Positions 25,705-36,912 are shown, counted from the stretch's first letter. The stretch: 64,000 bases of DNA from Lathyrus oleraceus (GCF_024323335.1 NC_066583.1:368153877-368217876), one strand, 5' to 3'. Translations and numbers: made by a program. Notes: a model not told the origin generated them from the sequence alone.

Positions 25705-26029
25705 TGTGGTTGAGTCAGAAGGGAAGGAGGAAAATAGGTGGGGGCAAAAATGTCATTTGAGTGGAAGGAATCACTGTGTTTGTCTGAAGGTAAGGTAGTG
25801 AGCGTAAGAGAGTGAGACGTAGTTGACCTGTAAAGTTGGATTTCTCTCTCTAACTTGCTCTCTATGTGTTTGGCTTTCGTTTGTCATTTTAAACGTTTTC
25901 TGAGGTCTAGTATATTTGCATGTGAGAAACTGTGTGTGAAAAGAGAAACTTGTGGGTTTTTTTTTACAAGGCTTGAAAAAAAATAAAGAGAAAAAATTAA
26001 ATTTTTAAGAACAAAGTTTCCATAGTTTC
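25705..26029 (-). promoter_or_regulatory. 5' UTR and proximal promoter of the WRKY gene, with one W-box
   Basis: Sequence upstream of the WRKY start codon. A TTGACC word (W-box, the site bound by WRKY proteins) is at 25823-25828 on the + strand, about 120 bp before the ATG. On the - strand it is preceded by CT-rich stretches. The transcription start cannot be read from sequence; the W-box may be in the promoter or the leader. Confidence 0.4.
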
Positions 26030-27028
26030 TACTACAAGAATGTTACTCAACAGTTTGATTGTCTTTACTGGGGTGCGGATGATTCATTACATGTTTTTCT
26101 AATCAATGCTACATGTTTATGATACTTCCTCAATCAATTCTTCATGAGGTTAATATTCAGAGAAATGTATACATAGCGTGCGGACTCAATAATTCTCGTA
26201 CTTTCAGATTTTAGGATTTTTAAAATTAAAAAAAAAATACATTACACATAGATGTATTCAACACCACAAATCATATTATTGAAAATAAAAAATTATTACA
26301 CTAAACATATTTAACAACAAATATTACACACCGATAATATTAATATATGAAAATCAAAATTTAAAATACATGTCTTTTATAAATGATAAGAGAAAATAAA
26401 TTTGATAAAAAAATCTATTTGAATCTTGATCAATAAAAATGCAGTAGTTTATTAGTTTATTGAAATGAATGATATGAATGAAGAAACCATATCAAATAAT
26501 AAAGTTTTGCAAGCAAAAATTGATGAGGGAGGAGAGAAAATATGTGAATGTGGTACTGGTTTTGAGGCTAAGAGGAAGATCTGGAAAAATTAAGTTTTTC
26601 TTTTATGAAATGTGTGGGAGAGCAAATCAATTATGTTATTAAATAGTAAGGTAATTGACGTGGGCAAAATTTATTACCGTTCAAGTTAGCGACGTGAATA
26701 TCATGACGCAATATTAAAGGATATTAGCGACGTGAATATCATGACGCAACGTTAAAGTTGTCGGTCCACCTACGCCTCAATCAATTCCAACGGTCAACTT
26801 TTTCCACTTAAATTTTTTTAATTTTTGAAAATTAATTATCCACGTAAATATTATGTCACGGCAATATTTTTATTTTTTTTCAAATTCTTCCCATGTGAAA
26901 AGCTGACGTTTGTTACTTTAATATTTTAAATACGTATCGGCGTGTAAATCACGTCGCAAATGTCATTTTTAACGTCGTAAAATTCACGTGGCAAAACCAC
27001 GCCATTGGATAATATTTTTCTTGTAGTG
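26030..27028. mobile_element. Probable non-autonomous CACTA-like element, about 1 kb
   Basis: The left end reads TACTACAAGAA (26030) and the right end TTCTTGTAGTG (27018-27028). These are inverted copies of a CACTACAAGAA-type terminus with one change at the left end. The right part has repeated GCGACGTGAATATCATGACGCAA words (for example 26687-26712 and 26727-26752) and GACGT/ACGTC motifs, like the subterminal repeats of CACTA elements. There is no coding sequence, and the flanking triplets (TTC and GCG) do not match, so boundaries or identity may be wrong. Confidence 0.45.
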
Positions 27029-27660
27029 GCGGTTTCTCTAAATCCAATAGATATAACGGTATTATGAATCTCATTTTTTATCCATTTTCATTATGGGTTA
27101 AGAAAAATCTGAATGCTTAAACATAAGTATTAAGTAACTATTAACATTAAAATGTAGAAAAGAAAATAATATTTTTATTTTTATTTTAACATAAAAATAA
27201 TATTTTATAAGTATTAAGTAATTATTAACATAAAAATATAGGAAAGAAAATAATATTATTATTTTTCTTTTAACTAACTTCTGCCAGAGGTATCATATGT
27301 ATATTCAACTAATGTAAGTGAAGTTAGGCATTGTTACAGTATATTAATTCAAATGCTACAATTAGTGGTATGATGTCCTTATTCTACCCGTAAAAGTATA
27401 TTAATTTCTCTTGTTCAGGCTCATAGGTTTAGGGTCAGTAATCCCTACTCGTCTATAATCATATTATCAGCGCATCCACAAATAATAAGTATTACGAACA
27501 AAGGCAATTAAATAAAAATTTAACTTCAATTATCCATATAACGTCAAATTAAGCATGTTATACAATAGGTTGCAAACAAGATCATCAAACAAAACTTAAT
27601 CCATAGGAGTTTAGCTACTCATAATGATACAGAAAATACCAAGAAATAAGAGGAAGATAG
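27029..27660. other. AT-rich DNA with a diverged 53-bp repeat
   Basis: A segment at about 27123-27175 (ATAAGTATTAAGTAACTATT...) recurs with changes at about 27208-27260. Nothing else was identified; no coding sequence is supported. Confidence 0.45.
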
Positions 27661-29004
27661 TGTTGAAACAAGATTTGTTCACATCCTTTAGATTTTGTTG
27701 ATAACAAAGTACTTAAAGAACAATTGGATATACTAACATATGTTCAAGTGTGCAGGATCATAAAGCTTAAAGTCTACTCAGAATTGACCCTATTAAAAGC
27801 ATTTTTTGACAAGCTAAATGTCTCAGATTCTGATGGATCAAACTCTAAACATGGTGGTTCAGCTTCTGATGGTTCAGACTTTGGGTATGATACTTTTGCC
27901 TCTGGTGACAACCCATAATTTGTCGTCCTTAGCTTGAAAAGCTCAGCCTATTGTCCATACTCTATACCCATATCAGACTTATCTTCTCAATATCAAACTT
28001 AGTCGAAAAGTCAACTAGAGTCCCTTAGTGCAAGGCTTAAGAAAAGCTTATGTGACTTGTCTAGTTCGGCATCGTTTCTGGTTTATAGCTAGGATTAAAA
28101 AAAAGATGCAGTGGACTATGCTATTACACAGTGGTTAAAGATCTTAACATGTTCCCTCTTCCAACTTCTCTCTCTTGGAGCCTCTTCATTTCAAATCTCT
28201 CTTGTGAGAACAACTTTCCAACGACTCTTTTATCTGCCTCTATAAAAGGAAACTGAAGATTTTATGGAAGGTTAATAATCATCAAATATCTTAACATAAC
28301 ACATTGAGTAAAAACTTTGAGTTAAAGTTTCATCTATTATTTTACACAAGCTCTTAAGATTTCTTATCTTAGTATATCTTATAAATATTAAGTGTTAATA
28401 ATCATTGTGATTATTGGAACACCACTATACTTCTAATTGTGTATAAAATTATATTTGTGATTATTTCTCCTAAATTGTTTGTTTAAAGTAGAGAAAGTCT
28501 CTAGCAAAGGTTGCTTGAGCAGTGAAGTCTTTTGCATGCGTGCTTGAGTAGTGAAGTCTCTTTCTGGTGTGATTGAGCAGAAGCCTCTTGTAGGATTGCT
28601 TGAGAGGAAGTCTCTTTCTGGATTGATTGAGTAGTGAAGTCTCTTTTTGGTGTGATTGAGCAAAAGTTTCTTGCAGGATTGCTTGAGCAGGAGTCTCTTT
28701 CTGGATTGATTAGCAGTGAATTATCTTTCTGGTTTGATTGAATAAAGTTGTAATCAGTTCGATTATAGTGAAAATATCTTGTTGGACAATGGGATTGGAC
28801 TACTCTCAGTTTAGGAGATGAACCAGGGTAAAGTCTATGTGTTGATTTATTTATTGCTTCTGAACTTTATTATTATTCTGCTGCCATTGACATTCTTATA
28901 TCAGCCACTGAACTTGTTCAGATTCTGAAGTTGTTCATTAGAAACGAAAAAGATTCTACATACACAACTCAACCCTCCTTTATTGTGTATTTTTCTCTGC
29001 TACA
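27661..29004 (+). mobile_element. Maximus/SIRE-type copia solo LTR
   Basis: A 1344-bp LTR-like unit beginning TGTTGAAACAAGATTTG and ending with a CTCAACCCTCC...TTTTTCTCTGCTACA stretch, the general form of SIRE/Maximus LTR ends. Its first 150 bp are homologous to the start of the - strand LTR at 14224. The middle (27820-27890) is rich in CAGATTCTGA and GGTTCAG words. No primer site follows its right end, and no polypurine tract or pol precedes its left end, so it is a solo or truncated LTR. Matching target duplications were not seen (GATAG left, AGAAG right). The 64-codon open frame at 27724-27918 is not a gene. Confidence 0.65.
28480..28745 (+). repeat. Tandem repeats within the Maximus-type LTR
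   Basis: About eight degenerate units of 30-36 bp built on AAGTCTCTTTCTGG.TTGATTGAG.AG. The array is the counterpart, in reverse complement, of the shorter array at 13345-13478. Confidence 0.75.
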
Positions 29005-29326
29005 AGAAGGTTCATGGCCATAATATGTGAAATGACCAAGTCTCTTTTTAGTGGAACTCTCAAGAGGAAACTCGTCGAGATAGGAGTAGGCCAAATGGTT
29101 GGTCAAACCTGTATAAATCTTGGGTGCACTCTCTCCAATTCTATCTCTTTACATTCTGTCATTTGCTTTTATTTCCTCTCTAATTTCTTCTTCTTCTTTT
29201 GTGTTGCTTTAACTATGTTGAACTAACATAAATCATTATTAAGAAATTTTTTTAAAAAAATAATCTTGATTTCTAAATAACACAATCCCCCTTCTCCTCT
29301 TGTCTTTAAAGTTACTCGGTCAACAA
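29005..29326 (+). mobile_element. 3' part of a 5' LTR of a second copia family
   Basis: About 300 bp matching 36600-36900: both contain AAGTCTCTTTTTAGT.GAACTCTCAAGAG, later CTCTAATTTCTT, then GAACTAACATAAA, and TTTCTAAATAACACAA. It stops just before a primer site at 29328, so this is the end of a 5' LTR. Its start has been lost; the solo LTR at 27661-29004 abuts it. Confidence 0.65.
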
Positions 29327-29327
29327 G

Positions 29328-29340
29328 TGGCATCAGAGTC
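29328..29340 (+). promoter_or_regulatory. Primer binding site of the second copia element
   Basis: TGGCATCAGAGTC directly after the LTR end is a near match to the tRNA-iMet complement used by copia elements. It fixes the + orientation. Confidence 0.65.
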
Positions 29341-29344
29341 TAAC

Positions 29345-30725
29345 TCATATTTTAAGGCTAATCATCCTAGGATGAAGGAATGTCTTTAAACGATTCACTA
29401 AACTAACCCCATTATTTAATGGAGAATTGTATGCTTTGTGGAAAGAAAGATGATAATATTTATAGAAGGGTGGAATTTGATATTGGGAAATATATAACAA
29501 TGGTGTTCTTGTCCCCACATATTAAGTTAATAGTATTGTGGTATACAAAGAGGAAGATGATTGAACCAAATAAGAAAGAGAAAAAGTGCAACACAATTTG
29601 AAAGTTAAGACTATCATCACTAGTGCTCTTAGTCTTGATGAGTTTTTTTGTGTTTCTCAATGAGGCGGAAAAAGACATATGGAACATTTTCCATGTTACC
29701 CATGAAGTAACAACTGAGATAAAAGGGAAAGGATGAACACATTAACCCATAAGTTTGTATTCTTCATAATAAAACTTGAAGGAAACATTTATGATATGCA
29801 AAGACAATTCATTCACTTTTTAAATCACACGAGAACTCTGTAAAAGTCATTATATGCTTAAACCATAGTTGACAACCTAAAGTCCTGACAATTTATGAAT
29901 CTAAAGATTTGTCTTCCTTTGATTTGACTACTTTATTTGGCAAAATTGCAGGAACACGAGATGTAGTTTAATAAGTTGGATGATGATGAACAAGGTGACG
30001 AGAAGAAGAAGACTAAAGTTATCTCTCCAAAATTTACAAATATAAAAAACATGGATTAAAAAGATGAAGACTACCAAAGGAAAAGTGATGAAGACATGAA
30101 CTTCATGTTTAAAAAATTTAAGGAGTTCCCGAGGCACGAAAAACAAACTTTAGTATTTCAAAAGAAACAAGATGATCCATACAATAACTAATGAAGGTCC
30201 TCATTCATTATTAAATTCTTTCAATGCAAAAAGAAGTTGCACATAAGACCAAATTGCCCTTAGAATCGGAGAAAGTTCAAGAAATCTCAAAAAGAAAAGA
30301 AAGCCTACATCTTGTGGGATGACAATGACATGGATTCCTCAAATAATGAAGAAGTTATCACATGTCTCATGGAAGATCATGAATAAGACGTGGAAACTTC
30401 ACATTTCTTTTATAGTTATTTATTTCTCATTTAGAAGAAATTAAATAAAGAAACAAGTAAGTTAAAACATTTTGTCTTCACATCTAAAAACATTATTTCT
30501 TCCCTTGAATTTGAAAATAAAAATCTCTTGGAAGAAATAGAAAGTCTTAAAGAGAGACAAAGTGTTTTAATTCAATAATTTTCCTCTTCTCACGAAGTCT
30601 TAGCTAAATCTACCAAGTGTGGTCAATTTGATGTTTTGAGAAATAAAAATGATAATTTATAAAACACACTTGATAAGGTCATTAAAAGAAGAAATAACTT
30701 GAATATTATTCTAGGTAATCAAAGA
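29345..30725 (+). pseudogene. Copia gag remnant
   Basis: Frame-broken capsid sequence. At about 29398-29470 a fragment reads FTKLTPLFNGELYALWKERM with IFIEGW after it, the usual start of SIRE-like gag. At about 30205-30250 there is a zinc-knuckle relic (FFQCKKKLHIRPNCP) whose first Cys is Phe. It is followed by the acidic WDDNDMDSSNNEE spacer, then Lys/Glu-rich coiled-coil-like fragments to about 30720. Many stops and frameshifts separate these pieces. Protease, integrase and reverse transcriptase are missing downstream, so the element is a deep deletion derivative. Confidence 0.65.
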
Positions 30726-30730
30726 TAATC

Positions 30731-31286
30731 ATATAATAAAGTAGGTATAGGTTATAAACCAAAAATCAGGCATGAATTTTCCCTTGTGTATATTTTTGTC
30801 GATTTGGTGCTATTAATAAATATTTGTGCAAGGACTTTTCGGATATAATGCAGAATAGATTCGAAAGGTCTATATTGATGGAGTTTTGTAACTCTCTTAT
30901 ATTACAAATTAATAAATCAGAGGAGGGATTCCTTAAAAATATTAACGTATGGAATGTACAAAGATGTCTAAAGCTCTTCAACAATAAAGATGAAGAAAGA
31001 ATACTTTGCGGCATCAAAATCAAATTGTCAGAAAAAGTTGTATAACTATTTATTAAGGGGAAAAGATTGAAGAATTATTTCCTGGAAGGAATCTCAGCAA
31101 GAAATAAATAAATTACAAAATTGCGTCTCAAGGGTAAGAAATCCTCTAAAGCTTATGTATTGTTCGGTAAGAGTTCTTTTTGAAAGAGGGAAGGTAAGCA
31201 AAAAGACTTTTTCTAGAAGAACAAATCTCAAATTTGGATGTTTCCATCTATGGGGAGAAGTATGGTCTTATGTTTTTCTTAATTAT

Positions 31287-31377
<91 letters not shown>

Positions 31378-31739
31378 CTACCTATCTATCTATCTCTATC
31401 TCTCCCCCTCTATGTCTCTCTCTCTACGTGTATTTCCACCTCTTAATCAGATAACTCATTCCTTTTATATGAGTTATTTTGTGATTTATGGGCTTATGTT
31501 ATTTATCTTTACCCTACCTTTTTGATAATTCTAAAGGGGAAAAGTATACTCTCAGAGGGAGTATGGTGTACTCTCTATATTTATTTAAAGTAGTTTAGCC
31601 ATACCAATATTTTACCCATATTTTTTCTACTTTTACCACCTCAGTGAGAGATGCAATGTCATCATCATAAACACAGGGATGTAAATCTTCGTGCTTGCAG
31701 GTACAACTGTCTGCAACCATTAGAAGATCATAATGGCTT
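30731..31739. other. Unassigned DNA with a CT/CTAT microsatellite
   Basis: A 73-codon open frame (30824-31045, +) shows no recognised motif. The open frames over 31155-31454 are translations of the microsatellite. A purine tract at about 31535-31548 (AAAGGGGAAAAG) could be the polypurine tract of the second copia element. Confidence 0.4.
31289..31405 (+). repeat. Compound microsatellite (CT)n then (CTAT)n
   Basis: About 35 uninterrupted CT units (31289-31358) pass into about ten CTAT units with one or two variants. It is likely to be length-polymorphic between individuals. Confidence 0.95.
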
Positions 31740-32254
31740 TGATAATGACAACAACGTATGGAAAACGACATTATGTAAAGTCTTCATATGTCAAGAAAGA
31801 TCAATGGTTAAGATTTTCTCTTAAATATTAAAATGTTATTTGTGAGATCAAGATGTCAAGTCAAATTCAATGATGACATCACCTAAGTTCAAACAACGTT
31901 GGTGAAGTCTTTGACAATCTCCATTCCAATAATCTACATGATGGCATCTATCAAAGAAAATATATCAAGCCTCATCATTCAAAACATTCAAGTTCAATTT
32001 GAAATATTAAGTCAATTTTAAATCAAGTAATGAAATGTGAAGCTCTGAAGTTGTGAAATGGAGGAATTGTGAAAGCTCGTATGGTCTTGTGTTTAGCATG
32101 TGTCTGAGTGATTAGTTAAAATGTAAAAGGTCAAGAGTAAGTCTTGACGTATAATGGCAACCACACACACTTAGACAAAAGCTTTTAAAACTTTATATTA
32201 TTATAATAACTTCTTGAAAACCTATCAAGACTTCACTACACCAAAAACTGGAAT

Positions 32255-32620
32255 AGACAGCGCACCTTAGAGGGCGCTTTATTACAAAAGCGCACTCTAA
32301 AGTGAAGCGAAAAAATAAGGAGCGAACAACTAGAATAGACAGCGCACTTTAGAGGGCGCTTTTGTAATAAAGCGCCCTCTAAGGTGAAGCGAAAAAATAA
32401 GGAGGAGATAGAGGGACAACAATACAGGGCGCTTTTTAGAAAGCGCCCTCTAAGGTTACCCTTAGAGGGCGCTTTTAAAAAGCGCTCTATAAGTCCATGT
32501 GCATTTCCAGTTTATAAAGCGCTTTTGGAAAGCCTTAGAGAGCGCTTTCATAAGCGCCCTCTTAGGCCCCCTTTAGAGGGCGCTTTTTTTCCACAAGCGC
32601 CCTCTAAGGTCCCCTTTAGT
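32255..32620. repeat. Left subterminal inverted-repeat array of the CACTA element
   Basis: About ten GC-rich words AGAGGGCGCTTT alternate with their complement AAAGCGCCCTCT, so neighbouring pairs can fold into hairpins with stems of about 10-12 bp. The 81-codon open frame at 32384-32629 is a translation of this array. Subterminal repeats are transposase binding regions in CACTA elements. Confidence 0.85.
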
Positions 32621-33500
32621 AAACATTAAAATTATAACATACTGTGCGTTTTGTTATTTCACTCTCTGTTATTTTCGTTCTTTTTCACGTTAGGGTTCTC
32701 ACTGCTACGATTTTCGCTACTTCTAAGGCGTTCTCCTTCCACCTCTGTTAGATCTACGACGTTTCCTCCTTCTATTAATTCGTTGTTAGCTGTTCGATTT
32801 TGACACCATAGATATTTTTCTAATCTTCATATTACTTGGTTTCTCTTCTGACGTTCGCTATTGTTCATTTTTGGTTTCATTTTTCTTGGTTCATATATTT
32901 ATTGAGTATTCTCAACAATAATAATTGTGTTGCAATGCTAGCAATGGAGCCTAGGCATTATGGGTTAAATTTCACCAACTGTTTCATTTGTTCCTCGATG
33001 TAGAAAAAGGAGGCAGCAATATCTAAAACACCTTCTACCAATCAAAGGTACACTATGCAGCTTATGAGTGTATTTATTCTAGCATACATAGCGTAGCTAG
33101 TAACTTAAGAAGTTTAGGTATGGATGTTATTTGATAGAGTAAATTAGAGTCGACTATTCTTCTGTTAGCTTTCAGTTAGACCATTATACAATTCTACATA
33201 TATATTTTCTAGTCAATGTTTATCTTTTGTAAAAACTATATGATGATATATAACTATGCTACAAATTAGTGCATACCACTAATGCTTAATGCATGGTTCA
33301 TACATTCTCATGCTATTGAAGTCAGAGATATCTGAAAATGTTGAGAAACTAACTCAATAAACCAAAATTGTTTTGGTTTTGGGTTGTTGTTGGAGACATG
33401 AATGCCCTGCACAGAGACTAACTCAATAAAGCGGAATTGTTTTGTCTCATCCCATTTTTGGTTTCTCTTCTGAATTTTTTTTTGTTTATTCTAATTAGTA

Positions 33501-34100
33501 ATGGATAATACATGGATGTCTTCCAATCGATTGTCGAGAGAGTACGAGAATGGGGTATCAGAATTCGTTAAGTTTGTCGTTGCGCACGCCGAAGACCCCA
33601 GTAGAATGATATGTCCTTGCTTGGGTTGTTGTTATGGGAAACGGGTTGACGCAGTTCAGTTGACATCGCATCTAATGAGGCATGGAATTGATCGAAGTTA
33701 TACATGTTGGAATTTGCATGGTGAGAAAAGTAACGAGAATGTTGAACCGGTGGATAGTACGACCTATGCCTCAAACTATAGTGGTGCAGATACATACGAT
33801 TGTGATCGAGTTGAAGAGATTGCAGAAGCACTTGAAGGAGATCTTAAGGATTGTCCCGAAATGTTTGAGAGGTTGGTAAGTGATGCAGAGAAACCTTTGT
33901 ATGATGGTTGCACTAAATTCACAAGATTGTCTGCGGTATTAAAGTTGTACAACTTAAAGGCGGGCAATGGATGGTCGGATAAAAGTTTCACAGAGTTATT
34001 AGCCCTTTTGAAAGATATGCTTCCTGAGGATAATGTTCTTCCCAATCGAACATATGAGACGAAAAAGATGTTGTGCTCTATTGGTCGGATACATTGTTGA
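33501..34100 (+). pseudogene. TNP2-type transposase N-terminal fragment (CACTA)
   Basis: 199 codons. Residues 1-75 match the transposase-associated domain: W-M near the start, a GV..FV..V segment, paired cysteines in CPCLGCC at about 38-44, then HLMRHGID and Y.CWNLHGE. Next comes an acidic spacer and a helical segment (FTELLALLKDMLPE, LPNRTYETKKML) that normally leads into the catalytic core. The frame instead ends at GRIHC, because sequence at about 34080 jumps to the C-terminal region in another frame. Not functional as a transposase. Confidence 0.8.
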
Positions 34101-35079
34101 AGAAGCGATTGAGTTTTGTACTGAATATTTGTCTAATGTTCAGTCAATCGGACTCCCCAAGTCTCAGCTTGTCGAAAAGAAAGAAGGAAAAAATCTAATT
34201 GGAAATAAAATCGTGGCAGTATCAAGGGTCGAACGGGATCAAGTGCATTTGTATGTTCTGCACAATGAGAATGAGGTTGAGTTGTATGTTGAAATTCACA
34301 AGGATGTTCTCCGAGGTTTAAATCCCAATAGAAATGAAAATTGGATAGTACGAGAGCACAATCAATGTTTTATACCTTGGTTTAAGGATCATATTTATTC
34401 AAAGTATTATTCAGATCCCGCTTCAATAACAGAAAGGTTGAGATGCTTAGCATATGGTCCAAGTTTCCATGTTTTTTCTTATAGCGCATACGCGATTAAT
34501 GGATACACATTTTATACCAAAGAACAAGATGATAAAAGTACTATGCAGAATAGTGGTGTCACCGTGGTAGCTGAAGCAATGCACATATCAAGTGTGAAGG
34601 ACTTAAACCCCAAATTTGCAAATCTGTCGTATTTTGGTGTTATCGAGCGCATTTGGGTGTTTGATTATGAGAAGTTTCAGATTCCTATATTTGGTTACAA
34701 GTGGGTTGAAAATAATAACGACATTCGAATGGATAAGTCAGGATTTTTGCAAGTGGATCTTAATAGGGTGGGATACAAAGATGAGTCTTTTATTCTAGCC
34801 TCTCAAGCTAGACAAGTGTTCTATGTCAATGATCCGAAAAGTACGAAATGGTCTATAGTTCTTTTTTCCAACAAAGTAATTGATGAAAACACTGGAGATC
34901 AAGGTGATATTGATGTTGAGATTGAATCGTTTACCAGAAATGATCAAGATGAGAATATTATATCAAATGATTCATATATTAGAAATGATCATAATGAGGG
35001 TATTTGGATCAATCCAACCGTCCGTGTTGTTAAGAGACATGTAGAACATATTCCAACCAAGAAAAGAAAGAGAACTTAG
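34086..35079 (+). pseudogene. TNP2-type transposase C-terminal fragment (DUF4218/DUF4216 region)
   Basis: From about 34090 the + strand reads the C-terminal part of CACTA transposases. It starts inside the DUF4218-like segment (EEAIEFCTEYL), then the REHNQCFIPWF linker, a DUF4216-like block with YSAYAINGYTF and GVIERIWVFDY, and a Lys/Arg-rich tail (IPTKKRKRT). The open frame itself begins at an ATG at 34033 in the wrong frame for the upstream fragment, so its first 17 or so codons are out-of-frame translation. A short further open stretch at about 35265-35359, after a possible intron, may be the remnant of another exon. Confidence 0.75.
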
Positions 35080-35589
35080 TGAAAAAGGTACAGGTCAAAT
35101 GATTTTAATTGTTTTCTTTATTACAGGTAAAATGGCTTTTATTACAGCAAATCGAGTCAGTTGCATCAAAAAAAAGGTATAAACACAATTATATGATATT
35201 TATGCATAGAAAATGTTAATTCTTGATCTTATACTTCACCTAACTAATTTTATGATATTTTAGGTTCATGCTATTGATATTGAACAAAAAGAGGTTGTTG
35301 CTAAGAAGACTGCGGCTAGCAAAAAAAACATACATCTCAGAGATGCTTTTGCTACTTAGTTTTATTTCTTTTTAAGTTATGAATTGGTTGTATATTTAGA
35401 ATCTTTAGAAGTTAAACGATTATATATCAGTGGATTGTTGTATATGTATGGATTGTTGTATATAAGGCTTGTTGAATGCAATGTATGAAAAAGGGCTTCA
35501 AATTATACAGTTTTAGGTGTACTGCTTCAATATACAGGTTGTCTAAAATAAATAAATAAATATAGCGCTTTTTAAAAAAAAAAAATTAA

Positions 35590-35885
35590 ATAACCACCCA
35601 CTTTAGAGGGCGCTTTCCAAAATAAGCGCCCTCTAAACCCTTTAAATTTCCACTTTAGAGGGCGCTTTCCAGTAAAAGCGCCCTCTAAACCCTTAAAAGT
35701 TTCCACTTTAGAGGGCGCTTTCTTTAAAAAGCGCCCTCTAAAGTGGCCCTTAAAGGGCTTAAAGAGCCACTTTAGAGAGCGCTTTCACCAGGAAAAAAAG
35801 TGTTGTCTTTACCTATGCCAGCGCCAGATTAGAGGGCGCTTTAAAGCGCTGTTATAGGCCAAAAAAAGCGCCCTCTTTTCCCTTA
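35590..35885. repeat. Right subterminal inverted-repeat array of the CACTA element
   Basis: At least three near-perfect hairpins of the form AGAGGGCGCTTT, a 6-10-nt loop, AAGCGCCCTCT (about 35604-35637, 35656-35689, 35709-35742). Diverged copies run up to the right end. It mirrors the array at 32255-32620. Confidence 0.85.
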
Positions 35886-36912
35886 TTTGGCGTAGTGCTT
35901 GTATGGAAATGATTGAAAAGTAATTCTAATCAATTGGAAAAGTTTTTACACTGCCTAATCGATTAAGGATATGGTATAATTGATTAGATCAAGATAAATG
36001 ACTTCTTAATCAATTATAATTTTTAATCGATTAAAACATGTAAATGTTTAGGTTTTTCCTGTTTTGGATTATGGTTGCCATATTTTTAAGGTTTTAATAG
36101 ATAACTTGTTAGGCTTAATTAATTAAAATATTAAAATGGCCTATGGATTATTTCCTTTTTTATCCAAATATTTTCCTATACAAAAGAAGCTTCTCATCAT
36201 TTAAAAATATACAAAATTTTGGAATGGGAATATCTCTTATTTTTCTTTTACTCTCTTTTTTCAAAAATTATTTTTTCACGAGAATTTCCATAGTGCCGAA
36301 TGTCTAAAAATCCCTTGTGAGAGATTTGGTGTAATAAGTGTTGTTATTAATTTGATTTATTCATGATATTAACTCTCTCGTGGATTGAATCCATAAATAC
36401 TTAAAGGTTTCAATATAAACCTAACAAAATCTTGGTTGTAGGTTTTTGAGCTTGTCAAATCCTAAAGCTTTGTTTTGTTCTTGAGCTTAGCCTGATGAAA
36501 GCTCTTGTTTGGTTTGAAGATCATCTCGTGTAAAATATCTTGTTTGGTTTGGAGGTTATCCATTGTAAAATCTCTTGTTTGGTTGTATAATATTTGTGGG
36601 CATAATAAGTTAAAAGCTCAAGTCTCTTTTTAGTAGAACTCTCAAGAGAAAACTATTAGGAACAAGAGTATGCCAAGTGGTAGGTAGAACATGTATAAAT
36701 TGTTTGTTAACTTTCTCTAACTCTATACCTTTACTTTATATCATTTAATTTCATTTCCGCTCTAATTTCTTATCCTTCTTCTTCTCCGCGCATTTATCTT
36801 TGTGGAACTAACATAAACCGTTTTATGAAAGATTTTTTTAAAAATAATCTAAATTTCTAAATAACACAAGTCACCTTCTTCCCTCTTGTGTTTAGATTCA
36901 ATTAGTCATCAT

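Larger units (their letters stand above)
32234..35897 (+). mobile_element. CACTA (En/Spm) DNA transposon, TSD CTT
   Basis: The 3664-bp element starts CACTACACCAAA and ends TTTGGCGTAGTG, inverted copies of a 12-bp end with one mismatch. CTT lies directly on both sides (32231-32233 and 35898-35900), the 3-bp target duplication of the superfamily. Both ends carry arrays of AGAGGGCGCTTT/AAAGCGCCCTCT inverted words. Inside are two fragments of a TNP2-type transposase (33501-34100 and 34086-35079) joined by a deletion of the catalytic core, so it cannot move on its own. It lies inside a copia LTR. Confidence 0.93.
31740..36912 (+). mobile_element. 3' LTR of the second copia element, split by a CACTA transposon
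   Basis: The right part (35898-36912) ends with the block shared with the LTR at 29005-29326, so the two are LTRs of one element. The left boundary (about 31740, near a GATAATGACAAC word typical of SIRE-like LTR starts) is approximate. The CACTA element at 32234-35897 lies inside. Self-complementary TAATCGATTA-like words recur at 35960-36030. Confidence 0.5.

Noticed and set aside
31155..31454. Serine/leucine-rich open frames
   Set aside because: They are translations of the CT/CTAT microsatellite in two frames.
33568..34045. - strand open frames opposite the CACTA transposase
   Set aside because: Shadows of the transposase fragment; no motif.
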